Source: Leptolyngbya sp. SIO4C1 (GTDB lineage Bacteria; Cyanobacteriota; Cyanobacteriia; Phormidesmidales; Phormidesmidaceae). From it: DNA of 23,455 bases. The stretch covers positions 1 through 23,455 of the forward strand of contig JAAHIA010000021.1 of assembly GCA_010671975.1 (NCBI GenBank), given 5' to 3'. Position numbers and translations under genes: made by a program. The notes under the pieces are model-generated. The model searched no databases and was not told where the DNA came from. It saw only the letters and a list, made by a program, of their open reading frames with translations. Shown piece by piece: positions 14,751 to 23,403 of the stretch. How positions within the stretch are numbered: position 1 is the first letter of the stretch; every line of letters starts with the position of its first letter.

Positions 14751-15575
14751 CTAGAGCGCTGACTCGAACGTAGGCCGCTGAAAGGTATAGCCAGCGGCTT
14801 TCAGCTTTTGGTTAGATACTCTGGCATTATAGGGTCGCGCGCTTGGCTGGCTAGGCTCCCAGCTGACCGGTGCGAGCCCGTGCCGGGCGCAGACGCGATC
14901 AATCAGCGCCTTGACAGTCGGGATTTCGTCTTGAACTAGATTATAGATACCGGCTAGCGATTGCGATCGCGCAAAGTCAATCGCGCCGACGATGTCGTCG
15001 AGGTGCACCCAGTTGCTGGCCGTTTCACCTCGCCCAGGCCGCGTCTGACCGGCCGAGCGGCTAAAGATGCGAGCCAGCTCACGACCCGGGCCATAGATGC
15101 CCCCCAAGCGAAAGAGGCAGACTTTGAGATCAGGCCGCGCGGCTGAGAGCAGCAGCTGCTCGGCTGCAACGAGCACCTTGGCCTTGTCAGTTACGGGCTC
15201 AACTGGCGTGGCTTCGGTCACCCAGCGACCGTAATGCTGTCCGTAGACGGAGTAGGTGCTGGTGTAGACGAGCTGCTGCACGGACGTTTCGGGCAAAACC
15301 GCTGCCAGGTTTTTGGCCGTCTGCAAGTAGGTGTCTTCGTAGCTAGCCTGGCGCTTAGAGCCGACACAAACCAGGGCAGTCTGCTGGTCAGCCAGGCAGT
15401 CCTGCAGCGCGTCTGACTGGTTGCCGGTGAGCACCACGGCGCGATCTGCTACGGCCGTCAGCTCGTCGAGCCGCTCGGGGCTGGTGGTGGTGGCGGTCAC
15501 CGTTAGCCCCTGCTGCCGCCATCGCTGAGCCACCTGGGTACCGACATAGCCACATCCAATAATGGCTGCCCGCAT
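14751..15575 (-). CDS. NAD(P)-dependent epimerase/dehydratase-like protein (SDR, YeeZ-like)
   Basis: The 274-residue protein has an N-terminal Rossmann motif GCGYVG (residues 7-12) in MRAAIIGCGYVGTQ, a short spacing seen in the YeeZ-type atypical extended SDR group. Further marks are LVYTSTYSVYGQ (around 115), FRLGGIYGPGRE and NWVHLDDIVGAI. The canonical YxxxK pair is not obvious, in line with this group, so the activity may be altered. It starts two bases after the end of the 449-residue protein and is surely co-transcribed with it. Substrate is unknown. The ATG at 15575 directly precedes the nucleotide-binding strand, which supports the start. Confidence 0.88.
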   Translation of the reverse strand: MRAAIIGCGYVGTQVAQRWRQQGLTVTATTTSPERLDELTAVADRAVVLTGNQSDALQDCLADQQTALVCVGSKRQASYEDTYLQTAKNLAAVLPETSVQQLVYTSTYSVYGQHYGRWVTEATPVEPVTDKAKVLVAAEQLLLSAARPDLKVCLFRLGGIYGPGRELARIFSRSAGQTRPGRGETASNWVHLDDIVGAIDFARSQSLAGIYNLVQDEIPTVKALIDRVCARHGLAPVSWEPSQPSARPYNARVSNQKLKAAGYTFQRPTFESAL

Positions 15576-15577
15576 GG

Positions 15578-16927
15578 CTAAGCTCCAAACCCGGTTTTTT
15601 TCTTGGCTTTCTTTTTCTTACTCGAGCTCTGCCCCACCTCTTGCAGCGCCTCTTGAAACAAATTGTGCAGGTGCAGCGGCACGCTGGCAATTTCTGGCAG
15701 CTGAGGCTCCAGCGGTTTTTCAAAGCGCGCCAGCGTAGCGTCTAGGTCTGGTGATAGCTCAAAGTCGGGCTGGTCGAGCACTCGCCGCAGGGCAGCGGTC
15801 AGCGCAGCCGGCCGTTCGGCGGCCAGGCAGTGCCAAACGTAGGCATTGGCGGCCTCCTGCTTAAGGTATTTGAGCGTCAGCCGATCGACGGTCTCGGCTG
15901 CGTCGGCGCTGCTCTCGTCTAAAAGCTCGCTCAGCCGCACATAGTCTTTTAAGAAAGTCTGTCCCCAGCGCGGATGCACCAGCACGGTCACCGCCTCAGC
16001 CCGCTTGAGGTCGTCTGGTAGCTGCAGCGGCGGCATCATCATTTTGACTGCCTGCGGGTTGTTGAGCAGCCCGCGTACGGTCTGACCATCCTCGCCCATC
16101 GCCTCGACCGAGGCTTCTAGCTCCGCTTCTGAGACGCCTGCCTGGTCAGCTAAATCTTTGAGCGATTTGGAGCTGTCTAGACCCGCTTCTGCCAGCCGTC
16201 GCTGCGTGGTGGCCTCCTGATAGTCTTTGAGCTTCTTGCTGAGATCGTAGCCAGAAAGCGTAATCTGGTCGCCCCCAAAAAAGTCAACAAACTCGGTATG
16301 ATAGCGCTCTACCGACTGCCAGGCGGCTTCTAGCAGGTCCGGCGCGTCGCCATAAAGATGCTGTGGAAACCAGTTTTTGAAATTGCCAATCGCGACTGCT
16401 AGCTTAGGCTTGCCCAGCTTACCCAGCAGCAGCATCGGGCCAGAAAAAGTCCAGGTCTGCTCGTCGAGCGGAGAGAGCCGAGCCACAATGATTTCACCCT
16501 GGCGCAGGCGCGCGATCGCAGCCTCAGACTCTAGCCCGTTCGGAACCACGCGATAGTGTTTTTCAGTCAGCCAGTTCATCAGCTCGTAGCTGCCTGAATC
16601 AGCCTGCACGACGGTAAAGAGACCGTGAAAGCTGCGGTGCCAGCTCGCTAGCAGGGCGCGGTCGGCGGCTGAGTGCGCCGGCTGCTGAGCAAACAGGTCA
16701 AGCACCGACCGATCAGCCACTCGGCCCTCTGTCAAAAACATATCGATGGCCAGGTTGGCCTGGCTAACGCTCTGGAGCTTGTGCTTCGACCATCGCAGCG
16801 ACTGGTCGGCGCTAAAGGACTCTAGCGCTACGGCAAGATCTCCTTCAGCCTCTAGAACAAAATCGAGCAGGGCCTGCTTTAAATGCTTTGAGCGGTCTAA
16901 CAGAGTGCGATCTAACGTTGAGGTCAC
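15578..16927 (-). CDS. Conserved-type hypothetical protein with lysine-rich tail, 449 residues
   Basis: I do not recognise this family. The protein is soluble with no membrane helix or signal peptide. Residues 1-110 are helical (HLKQALLDFVLEAEGDLA, KLQSVSQANLAIDMFL). Residues 115-215 look like a beta-rich sensor- or binding-type domain (HGLFTVVQADSGSYELMNWL, TWTFSGPMLLLGKLGKP). Residues 215-400 are helical with acidic patches. The end is SSSKKKKAKKKTGFGA, a very basic tail of the SEC-C-neighbour type seen in nucleic-acid-associated proteins. It starts at 16927 and its stop is two bases from the epimerase ATG, so it is the first gene of that pair. The link between the two products is unknown. 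Length and uninterrupted coding make it a real gene. Confidence 0.88.
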   Translation of the reverse strand: MTSTLDRTLLDRSKHLKQALLDFVLEAEGDLAVALESFSADQSLRWSKHKLQSVSQANLAIDMFLTEGRVADRSVLDLFAQQPAHSAADRALLASWHRSFHGLFTVVQADSGSYELMNWLTEKHYRVVPNGLESEAAIARLRQGEIIVARLSPLDEQTWTFSGPMLLLGKLGKPKLAVAIGNFKNWFPQHLYGDAPDLLEAAWQSVERYHTEFVDFFGGDQITLSGYDLSKKLKDYQEATTQRRLAEAGLDSSKSLKDLADQAGVSEAELEASVEAMGEDGQTVRGLLNNPQAVKMMMPPLQLPDDLKRAEAVTVLVHPRWGQTFLKDYVRLSELLDESSADAAETVDRLTLKYLKQEAANAYVWHCLAAERPAALTAALRRVLDQPDFELSPDLDATLARFEKPLEPQLPEIASVPLHLHNLFQEALQEVGQSSSKKKKAKKKTGFGA

Positions 16928-16962
16928 AGCAAGTCTCGTTTAGGCAATTATTCCAACGGTTT

Positions 16963-16991
16963 GGGGCAGCCCCGCTAAGCGAGGTTGCCCC
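16963..16991. terminator. Imperfect hairpin between two minus-strand genes
   Basis: GGGGCA (16963-16968) pairs with TGCCCC (16986-16991); inside, CC/GG and CGC/GCG pairs continue the stem with one mismatch. It lies after the stop of the YeaQ-like gene (17033) and before the 449-residue gene start (16927). No T run follows on the minus strand, so it is a probable but not certain terminator. Confidence 0.5.
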
Positions 16992-17032
16992 AGAAAAACC
17001 TATCCTACTGTAATTACGGCCTAGGCGGCAGC

Positions 17033-17305
17033 TTATGCAGCCCGTCTACCGGTTGCAGCGTAGTAGATAAACAGTGCGACGATGGCGCCTAGCACAGCCA
17101 CAATTAAGCCGCCGATGCTCAGGCCAGAAGCTGTCAAGGCAAGCGATCCTGTCGTCAGCAGGCTGTAGAGCGTGCCGCCCACAAACGCGCCAATTACGCC
17201 TAGCAGCAGCGTTCCCAAGATGCCACCGCCCTGATGGCCGGGGTAAATGGCTTTAGCGATCGCGCCTGCGATTAGACCTAATACAATCCAAGCTAGAATG
17301 CCCAT
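17033..17305 (-). CDS. GlsB/YeaQ/YmgE-family small membrane protein
   Basis: The 90-residue protein consists of three hydrophobic, glycine-rich segments: ILAWIVLGLIAGAIAKAIY, GILGTLLLGVIGAFVGGTLY and LIVAVLGAIVALFIYYAATG. PGHQGGG separates the first two. This is the standard form of the family once called transglycosylase-associated protein, found in the inner membrane and frequently stress-induced; no enzymatic activity is established. The start at 17305 has AGGAG six bases upstream (complement of 17312-17316). The gene diverges from trxA. Confidence 0.93.
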   Translation of the reverse strand: MGILAWIVLGLIAGAIAKAIYPGHQGGGILGTLLLGVIGAFVGGTLYSLLTTGSLALTASGLSIGGLIVAVLGAIVALFIYYAATGRRAA

Positions 17306-17604
17306 ACTCTTCTCCTAATTAATTTTTGATAAGAACCGTGGAATCGCGACTTATCTCAACAGTCTCACAGTAGCGAAATGCGCAGCACTAAGCGCCCCCC
17401 TAAAGAGATAGCTCGTCTATATCTTGCGCAAGATTATTACTAGCGATTGAGGGTGAAGCGCCTCTTTAAGAGGAACAAGTTGGTAAGACAACAGAGCAAG
17501 CTGTTATAGAAAACAACGGGCGTTATCACTTCTTGTTCAAGATTCGGGTAAAGTCGCCTTTATCCTGTACTCTATGAGACAATACTAGCCTTTTAGGAGT
17601 CCTT
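17306..17604. promoter_or_regulatory. Divergent regulatory region between the YeaQ-like gene and trxA, with a perfect palindrome
   Basis: No gene is seen. ATCTTGCGCAAGAT (17421-17434) is a perfect 14-base palindrome. CCTCTTTAAGAGG (17461-17473) is another, odd-length one. GAACAAG (17473-17479) and CTTGTTC (17532-17538) form a wider inverted repeat. Dyads of this sort fit binding sites for dimeric regulators. The ribosome-binding site AGGAG (17595-17599) lies five bases before trxA. Confidence 0.5.
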
Positions 17605-17928
17605 ATGGCGGCAGACTACATTCAGAATGAAACCGAATTTAATACGCTGTTGGAATCTGAGCCGCTGATGGTGGTTGACTGCACGGCTTCCTGGTGCGGT
17701 CCTTGCAAGCTGGTAGCGCCGCTAATCGATCAGCTCTCCGAAGAATACGGCGATCGCGCTAAGGTGCTTAAGCTCGACCTAGATGAGAACAAGCCCGTCG
17801 CTAAGCGGTTCGGCATTCGCAGCATTCCAGCCGTGATGATTTTTCAATCTGGCGAGCTGGCTGAGACCCTTGTCGGCGCCAAGCCCTACGAAGAGTTCAG
17901 TCAGGCCCTGGCCAAATATCTAGAGTAG
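17605..17928 (+). CDS. trxA: Thioredoxin
   Basis: The 107-residue protein is a classical thioredoxin: active site WCGPC at residues 30-34 (CTASWCGPCK), the cis-proline motif IRSIPAVMIF near residue 76, and the GAKPYEEFSQAL helix at the end. It reduces disulfides in the cytosol, in cyanobacteria receiving electrons from ferredoxin-thioredoxin or NADPH-thioredoxin reductase. An extra cysteine at residue 26 in the strand before the active site is worth noting; many thioredoxins have aspartate or phenylalanine nearby. The start ATG at 17605 has a strong AGGAG five bases upstream. It is convergent with the GTPase gene, 25 bases away. Confidence 0.97.
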   Translation: MAADYIQNETEFNTLLESEPLMVVDCTASWCGPCKLVAPLIDQLSEEYGDRAKVLKLDLDENKPVAKRFGIRSIPAVMIFQSGELAETLVGAKPYEEFSQALAKYLE

Positions 17929-17953
17929 GCTCCCCTTCCCTACCTTTCCCCGC

Positions 17954-19882
17954 TTACCCCTCCACTCTCTGGCTCAAATATCCCCGATACACTTCGCGCA
18001 GCTGCTCAATCCTGAGCGACTGCGTCCAGTAGGCAATCAAGGCATGGCCAAAGGCCCAGGCGTCTGCATCAGCTGGCCCTTCGCTCTCTAGCAGCAGCGG
18101 CCAAAGGGCTAACAAATCAAAGGTTAAACGGCGGTCGCCGGTGTCGGCTAGCAGCGAAAATAGCTCATAGGCCATCTGCAGCTTGCCAATCACCACCGGC
18201 GCCTGCTCAACCGGGATCTTTTGCATCAGCGAGGTAGCAAGCAGCTCAGAGCCGGTCATGAGGGTTGACAGATAGCGCAGCACTGGGCTTTTGAGCAGCG
18301 AGGTAAGCCCGTGCGTAGTGGCCATCTGTAGCTGATAGTGCTCGATAATTCTAGCGGCAGCGACCGTACGAGCTTCCTGATTGCGTAGAAAGCGGGCTAG
18401 CCTGAGCTGCTTTGAGCTTTCAATGGAGTCGACTAGCAGCAGCGAGAGGCTGTCCGTATTCCAGTCGCTGCGGCCGCTAGCGGCATCAAACGTGACAAGG
18501 GGGAGGATGCGATCGCACAGGTCGCCTAGCTGCTCGGCTCGGTAGGCGGTGGCCTCTCGAATTGACTTTTCTTTAGGCTGACTGCCCTGCTGCCAGTCGT
18601 AGGGCGGCGACCATTCACGCACGGGGCGCAGCCGATCGACCTGCGTGACCAGCGCGAGGCAGGGCAAATCTGGCACGGCGGCCCGCAGATCTTGCAAAAA
18701 ATCTGCATCCATCTGCAGCGCCGGATCGAGGGCCGGGGTCACCAGCAGCAGCAGGTCTGCCGTCTGTGCAAAGTCGAGCACCTGTGCGCGATAGTCGGCT
18801 CGATTTGCCTGCTCGTAGCCGGGCGTATCAAGCAAATTCAGCTGTTCTTGGGTGGGTGCCTGCCAGCGATAGGTTTGAATGGCGTCGGTGCTCGGCAGCA
18901 CATCTACCGCTGCCTGCTCAGTCTGAAACAGCGTGTTGATTAGGCTGCTTTTGCCAGCGCCTGTGCGCCCGGCCAGCAAAATGTTAACCGGTTGCTGCTG
19001 CACCGTTTCTGCCGGCGTTGCCTTGGTGAGAATGTCTCGCACCGTCTGCGTTTGAACGGGCAGCGGCGACTCGGTGGTGGCTGTCGCTGTAAACGCTGCA
19101 GGTAGGTTTTCGCCCCCATAGAGCGCGGCCGCCTGCTGCGCCAGGTTGCGCAGCGCGGTTTCTCGCAGCAGCTGGCTGAGGTTGACTAAAAGCTGCTGAT
19201 TGGCTTGAGTATTGGTACGCTGGCTGACGGTGCGAGCAACGGCCGTAGCCGGGTTGAGCAGCCACTGCGCCCAGTTCCAAACTTGCCAGAGCTTACGCGC
19301 AGAAGGCTCCAGCTGACGATACACCTCATAGGCCTGATAGGCCTGACCGACGGTGACCTGATTGAGCACGGGGCTGAGCTGCCGCATGGCGCGATCCATG
19401 TCGTCGACGGTGCCGCGAATCAGCCCGTAGGCCTGGGGCACGTAGATATTGAGCAGCGGATATTTGACTTCTGGATGATAGGCCTGGGCAACGATAGTGA
19501 CCACGGCCTGACAGCGCTGCCAGAAGTGCTGCCAGCTGTCCCAAATGGGCGGATCGGTGCGCGCTTCGCTCAAAACTGTCTGCAGCGCTGCTTCAATCTG
19601 CTGTGTCACATCGCCGCTCGCCGCCGCTGGCAGCTCGGTAACAGCCGCCTGATCTAGCTCCTGCGCGACTTGCGCGACGACCGTTTCCATCTGGTCTAGC
19701 GCCGGCCGCGTCCAGCGTACGAGCAGCCAGCGCCAGCCGACAAACATGAGCAAAATGATGGCCCAGATCCAGTTCAGCCCCCAGGCGCGAATCTGCAGCC
19801 CGGCAGCAGTCAGCAAAAATCCGACAGCTGTCACAATCGGAATGGCTAAGACTGCCCACTGCCAAGGCTTAAGCCGAACCAT
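17954..19882 (-). CDS. Membrane-anchored Era/dynamin-like GTPase, 642 residues
   Basis: Two hydrophobic helices (about residues 9-30 and 36-55) lie at the N terminus. A long helical region (60-250) follows, then the G domain. G1 is GRTGAGKSS (305-313), G3 is DTPG (352-355), and G4 is TQVD (413-416), a variant of the NKxD motif. The C-terminal 170 residues are helical. A central GTPase behind a membrane anchor resembles the YcjX/DUF697- and dynamin-related proteins of cyanobacteria, which bind or remodel membranes, but I cannot assign a specific family. The product is complete, from the ATG at 19882 to the stop at 17954. The neighbours (trxA, response regulator) give no hint about its function. 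Confidence 0.9.
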   Translation of the reverse strand: MVRLKPWQWAVLAIPIVTAVGFLLTAAGLQIRAWGLNWIWAIILLMFVGWRWLLVRWTRPALDQMETVVAQVAQELDQAAVTELPAAASGDVTQQIEAALQTVLSEARTDPPIWDSWQHFWQRCQAVVTIVAQAYHPEVKYPLLNIYVPQAYGLIRGTVDDMDRAMRQLSPVLNQVTVGQAYQAYEVYRQLEPSARKLWQVWNWAQWLLNPATAVARTVSQRTNTQANQQLLVNLSQLLRETALRNLAQQAAALYGGENLPAAFTATATTESPLPVQTQTVRDILTKATPAETVQQQPVNILLAGRTGAGKSSLINTLFQTEQAAVDVLPSTDAIQTYRWQAPTQEQLNLLDTPGYEQANRADYRAQVLDFAQTADLLLLVTPALDPALQMDADFLQDLRAAVPDLPCLALVTQVDRLRPVREWSPPYDWQQGSQPKEKSIREATAYRAEQLGDLCDRILPLVTFDAASGRSDWNTDSLSLLLVDSIESSKQLRLARFLRNQEARTVAAARIIEHYQLQMATTHGLTSLLKSPVLRYLSTLMTGSELLATSLMQKIPVEQAPVVIGKLQMAYELFSLLADTGDRRLTFDLLALWPLLLESEGPADADAWAFGHALIAYWTQSLRIEQLREVYRGYLSQRVEG

Positions 19883-19925
19883 GCTGGTACCTCTTGAGAG
19901 TTAACTGTTTCCTGTCTTGACTATA

Positions 19926-20004
19926 GGGGGCAAATATAAGGATTTCTATATATTTACGGCTGTCCGCGCCAGAGTTGGGCTATAGATAATCTAATCTTGC
20001 CCCC
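19926..20004. promoter_or_regulatory. 8-base inverted repeat upstream of the Rcp-type response regulator
   Basis: GGGGGCAA (19926-19933) and TTGCCCCC (19997-20004) are exact reverse complements 63 bases apart, bracketing an AT-rich stretch with TATATA at 19947-19952. A TTGACT lies at 19917-19922. The region is the divergent control region of the GTPase and regulator genes. A regulator is not identifiable. Confidence 0.4.
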
Positions 20005-20044
20005 AGGCCGTCAACGCAGCGATAGGAGATGCGCGTACTATCCA

Positions 20045-20497
20045 ATGACTGACGCGATGACCGATGAGACTCAGAGGCTGATTTTAGCGATTGAAGACAA
20101 TCCCGACCATGCTCGGGTAATTCAGCAGACGCTAGCCGCCTCAACCCTAGAGGTAGTTGCGATCGCAAACGGCGAAGAAGCTCTAGCCTTTCTGACCCGC
20201 CAGGGCCGCTACGCAACCGCCCGGCGACCCGATTTGATTCTATTAGATTTGAATTTGCCCGGCCGAGATGGGCGGGCGCTGCTGTCGCTGTTCAAACGAG
20301 ATCTGGCACTGCGGCGCATTCCCATTATTGTGCTGACAAGCTCAAACAGCCATGACGATATTCACACGAGCTATCTCAATCAGAGCAACTGCTACGTGAT
20401 TAAGTCAGAAGACTTAGATCAGCTAGCGCGAATCGTCAAGCGAATTGAAGATTTTTGGTTTGGAATCGTGACGCTGCCGATTGAGCTGAGGCGATAG
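20045..20497 (+). CDS. Single-domain response regulator, Rcp type
   Basis: The 150-residue receiver has acidic pocket residues E17 and D18 (AIEDNPDHA), phospho-acceptor D68 (LLDLNLPGRDG), T98 region (VLTSSNSHDD) and K120. The end, SNCYVIKSEDLDQLARIVKRIEDFW...VTLP, is the signature of the Rcp1 family, receivers that take phosphate from cyanobacterial phytochromes and related kinases. Serine follows K120 instead of the common proline, as I recall for Rcp1 itself. There is no output domain. The ATG at 20045 is chosen by homology; a TTG at 19997 would add 16 unrelated residues. An AGGAG at 20024-20028 is 16 bases off, further than ideal. The phytochrome gene lies 581 bases downstream. Confidence 0.94.
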   Translation: MTDAMTDETQRLILAIEDNPDHARVIQQTLAASTLEVVAIANGEEALAFLTRQGRYATARRPDLILLDLNLPGRDGRALLSLFKRDLALRRIPIIVLTSSNSHDDIHTSYLNQSNCYVIKSEDLDQLARIVKRIEDFWFGIVTLPIELRR

Positions 20498-21078
20498 CCG
20501 CAGGCCGCGTCCGTTAAGCCAACATAAAGCAACATAAAGCAAGAGAGAACAGCCGCAACAAGTGCTAAGTTAATCTGCTAAAGATTACGTTTTGGTAAGT
20601 AATGCTGCGGTCTCATTCGTTCGCGATAGCTAAAACGCCTGTTTTTTCGTGGTTGTCAAAACTTTTGGGTTTATTTAACATTGTCGCTAGCTTGTATCTC
20701 AGCTCCTAAGATATGCTGCGGATAAGGCGCCAAAATACTTTTAAATCACTCGATTAAAGCACTGAATTTAGTTGATTTTAAGCTGTTGATTTAAGTCACT
20801 GAATCTAAGCCGTTAGGCCCACTGCTGCAGCTACCGCTGGTCAGCTGTTTCGCCTGTTTGCTGTCTAAGTAGATGATCCCATTTATTTTGCAGATATTGA
20901 GGCTCCCTTCCGTCCCCCAGGCTGGGGAAGACTCTGCTCAAAGCTCTCAACCTTGCGAGTTTGGGGGCATTCAGAAGTGAGATGACCAGGTTCGCCTACT
21001 CACTGATGGATCTGCCCACTGTCTGCCCATTTACAGAAGTTAGATTGCGATCGCGTTTGCGACCCGTGGAGATTTCTC
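20498..21078. other. Long non-coding region between the response regulator and cph1, with degenerate direct repeats
   Basis: No gene is visible in 581 bases. AACATAAAGC occurs twice in tandem at 20521-20540. From 20740 to 20814 there are three to four AT-rich units sharing GATTTAAG and CACTGAAT: at 20752-20773 (GATTAAAGCACTGAATTTAG), 20774-20787 (GATTTTAAGCTGTT) and 20788-20814 (GATTTAAGTCACTGAATCTA). The cph1 ribosome-binding site GGAGA is at 21068-21072, six bases before its ATG. Confidence 0.6.
20752..20814. repeat. Degenerate AT-rich direct repeats upstream of cph1
   Basis: Units beginning GATTAAAGCACTGAAT (20752), GATTTTAAGCTGTT (20774) and GATTTAAGTCACTGAAT (20788) are arranged head to tail with an approximate 36-base period between the two full copies. 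A partial TTAAATCACT precedes them at 20741. Confidence 0.55.
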
Positions 21079-23403
21079 ATGTCATTATCCCCTTTAGATC
21101 TGTCTGCTCCTTCGTCTGCCAAAGTCAACCTCAGCCAGCTTAAGCAGCCGGCTATTCATACGCTGCAGCAGATTCAGCCGCACGGTGCGATGCTGGTGCT
21201 GCAAGAGCCGGCGCTCAAAGTGCTGCAGGTAAGTGCCAACAGTGCCGACGTCTTCAATCTGCCGCCGGCTGAGGTGGTGGGGCTGACGCTAGAAGATTTG
21301 CTCGACCCCTACCACGCCGATCTAGTGAAGCGAGGGCTGGTGTACGACAACCTTGAGCTGATGAATCCTACGAAGCTGTGGATTCGCAGAGAAGGCGACG
21401 ACTACGGTGTGTTCGATGCGATTTTTCACCGCAGCGCCGACGGCTTTCTAGTGATTGAGCTAGAGCCCGCCCACACCCAGGACAATATTCCTTTCCTGAG
21501 CTTCTACCACCTAGCGCGCGCTTCGATTAATCAGCTTGAGGCCAACGCGGTGCTGGCTGACTTCTGTCAAGTGATTGTGCAAGAGGTGCGCCGCGTCACC
21601 GGCTTTGATCGCGTCATGCTCTATCGCTTTGACCACGACGGCCACGGCGAAGTTATTGCCGAAGAGAAGCTCGATGAGATGGAAGCCTACCTGGGGCTGC
21701 ACTATCCCGAGTCTGACATTCCCAAGCCGGCGCGGCGCATGTTCCTGTCTAACTGGATTCGCACTATTCCCAACGCTGCGGCGACGCCGATTTCGCTATT
21801 TCCGGCTGAAAACCCGGTGAGTCATCAGCCTACCGACTTAACCCAGTCGATTTTGCGCAGCCCCTACGTTTGCCATCAGGAATATCTGCACAACATGGGC
21901 GTGGGGGCCTCGCTCACCATCTCCCTAATGAAAGACAATCGGCTGTGGGGCCTCATTGCCTGCCATCATCAGACGCCTAAGTACGTTCCCTACGAGCTGC
22001 GCAAAGCCTGCGAATTCTTGGGGCGCGTCATTTTCGCTGAAATCTCCACGCGTGAAGAAGCGGCCGATCAGGCCTATCGGATTAAGCTGGCTCAGGTGCA
22101 GTCAGAGCTGATTGAGGCCATGTCTGAAGCCGATCACTTTATTGACGGTCTCACCAGCAGCGAACCAAACCTGCTCGACTTAGCCGCTGCTAGCGGCGCG
22201 GCCATCTGCTTTGGTGGACAGTGGACAACGCTGGGTCAAACGCCCACTGAATCGGAGCTCGACTATCTGGTGCAGTGGCTGGCCAAGACGGTCGAGGGTG
22301 AGGTGTACTACACCAACTCGCTGCCGCTGGTCTATTCCGATGCTGAGCGCTACAAAGAAGTGGCCAGCGGGCTGCTGGCGATTCCTATTTCTAAGCGCAG
22401 CTACGTGCTCTGGTTCCGTCCGGAGGTGATTCAGTCAGTTAACTGGGGCGGCAACCCTAACAAGGCCTACGACCTGCAGGAGGCAGACGGCAACCTGCGG
22501 CTGTGCCCGCGCCAGTCCTTTGCGCTCTGGCAGGAGACCGTACGGCTGAAGTCGCTGCCGTGGCAGCCGGTAGAAGTTAAAACAGCGCTGGAGCTGCGCA
22601 AAGCCATTGTCAACGTGGTGCTCAAGCAGGCTGAGGAGCTAGCGATGCTGGCCCAAGATCTAGAGCGTTCTAACGCCGAGCTGAAGAAATTTGCCTATGT
22701 GGCTTCTCACGATCTGCAGGAGCCGCTGCATCAGGTCGCTAACTTTGTGCAGCTGCTGGAGCTGCGCTATGACGAACAGCTAGACGCAGATGGCAAGGAG
22801 TTTATTGGCTTCGCGGTAGACGGCGTCAGCCTGATGCAGACGCTGATTGACGACGTGCTGGCCTACTCTAAGGTGGATTCGCAGGGCATTGAGTGGGAGT
22901 TGGTGTCGCTGGAGACGGCGCTCAACCAGGCGCTGAGCAATCTGCGCGGCCGGATTGCGGAAACCCAGGCCAATATCACCGTTGATGCTATGCCCACCAT
23001 CGTGGCAGACGGCACGCAGCTGATGCAGCTGTTCCAAAATCTGATTGGCAATGCCATCAAATTTAGAAAGCCCGGCGTTACTCCGCAGATTCATGTTGGC
23101 GTTGAGCGACAGGAAGAAGCCTGGCAGTTTTCTATTAAGGACAACGGGATCGGCATCGATCCGCAGTTCTTTGAGCGGATTTTTGTCATCTTCCAGCGGC
23201 TGCACACGCGCGACGAATATCCCGGTTCAGGCATGGGGCTAGCCATTTGTAAGAAAATTGTTGAATGCCATCGCGGACAGATTTGGGTAGAGTCTGCTGT
23301 CGGCGAAGGGGCAACGTTCTATTTCACGGTGCCAGTAGGAGGTCGCGATCGCAGCCATGCCAGCGGACGCAAAGTTCAAAACTATTTTCTTAATCGAGGA
23401 TAA
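21079..23403 (+). CDS. cph1: Cyanobacterial phytochrome (Cph1-type sensor histidine kinase)
   Basis: The 774-residue protein follows Cph1 closely throughout. A PAS domain (about 20-125) leads into a GAF domain (145-320) with PESDIP (210-215) and chromophore-attachment C265 next to H266 (SPYVCHQEYL). The N terminus has no cysteine, so it should bind phycocyanobilin through C265 rather than biliverdin. The PHY domain (335-510) holds the tongue motif CPRQSF (476-481) and WGGNP. The kinase has H544 (ASHDLQEPLHQ), N-box NLIGNAIKF, DNGIGID and GSGMGLAI. It should respond reversibly to red and far-red light and phosphorylate an Rcp1-type regulator. The ATG at 21079 has GGAGA six bases upstream. The next gene begins inside its last 47 bases in another frame. 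Confidence 0.97.
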   Translation: MSLSPLDLSAPSSAKVNLSQLKQPAIHTLQQIQPHGAMLVLQEPALKVLQVSANSADVFNLPPAEVVGLTLEDLLDPYHADLVKRGLVYDNLELMNPTKLWIRREGDDYGVFDAIFHRSADGFLVIELEPAHTQDNIPFLSFYHLARASINQLEANAVLADFCQVIVQEVRRVTGFDRVMLYRFDHDGHGEVIAEEKLDEMEAYLGLHYPESDIPKPARRMFLSNWIRTIPNAAATPISLFPAENPVSHQPTDLTQSILRSPYVCHQEYLHNMGVGASLTISLMKDNRLWGLIACHHQTPKYVPYELRKACEFLGRVIFAEISTREEAADQAYRIKLAQVQSELIEAMSEADHFIDGLTSSEPNLLDLAAASGAAICFGGQWTTLGQTPTESELDYLVQWLAKTVEGEVYYTNSLPLVYSDAERYKEVASGLLAIPISKRSYVLWFRPEVIQSVNWGGNPNKAYDLQEADGNLRLCPRQSFALWQETVRLKSLPWQPVEVKTALELRKAIVNVVLKQAEELAMLAQDLERSNAELKKFAYVASHDLQEPLHQVANFVQLLELRYDEQLDADGKEFIGFAVDGVSLMQTLIDDVLAYSKVDSQGIEWELVSLETALNQALSNLRGRIAETQANITVDAMPTIVADGTQLMQLFQNLIGNAIKFRKPGVTPQIHVGVERQEEAWQFSIKDNGIGIDPQFFERIFVIFQRLHTRDEYPGSGMGLAICKKIVECHRGQIWVESAVGEGATFYFTVPVGGRDRSHASGRKVQNYFLNRG

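Noticed and set aside
22780..23205. A 141-codon minus-strand ORF inside the cph1 kinase domain
   Set aside because: The plus strand encodes conserved kinase motifs throughout; the antisense frame shows no protein-like features.
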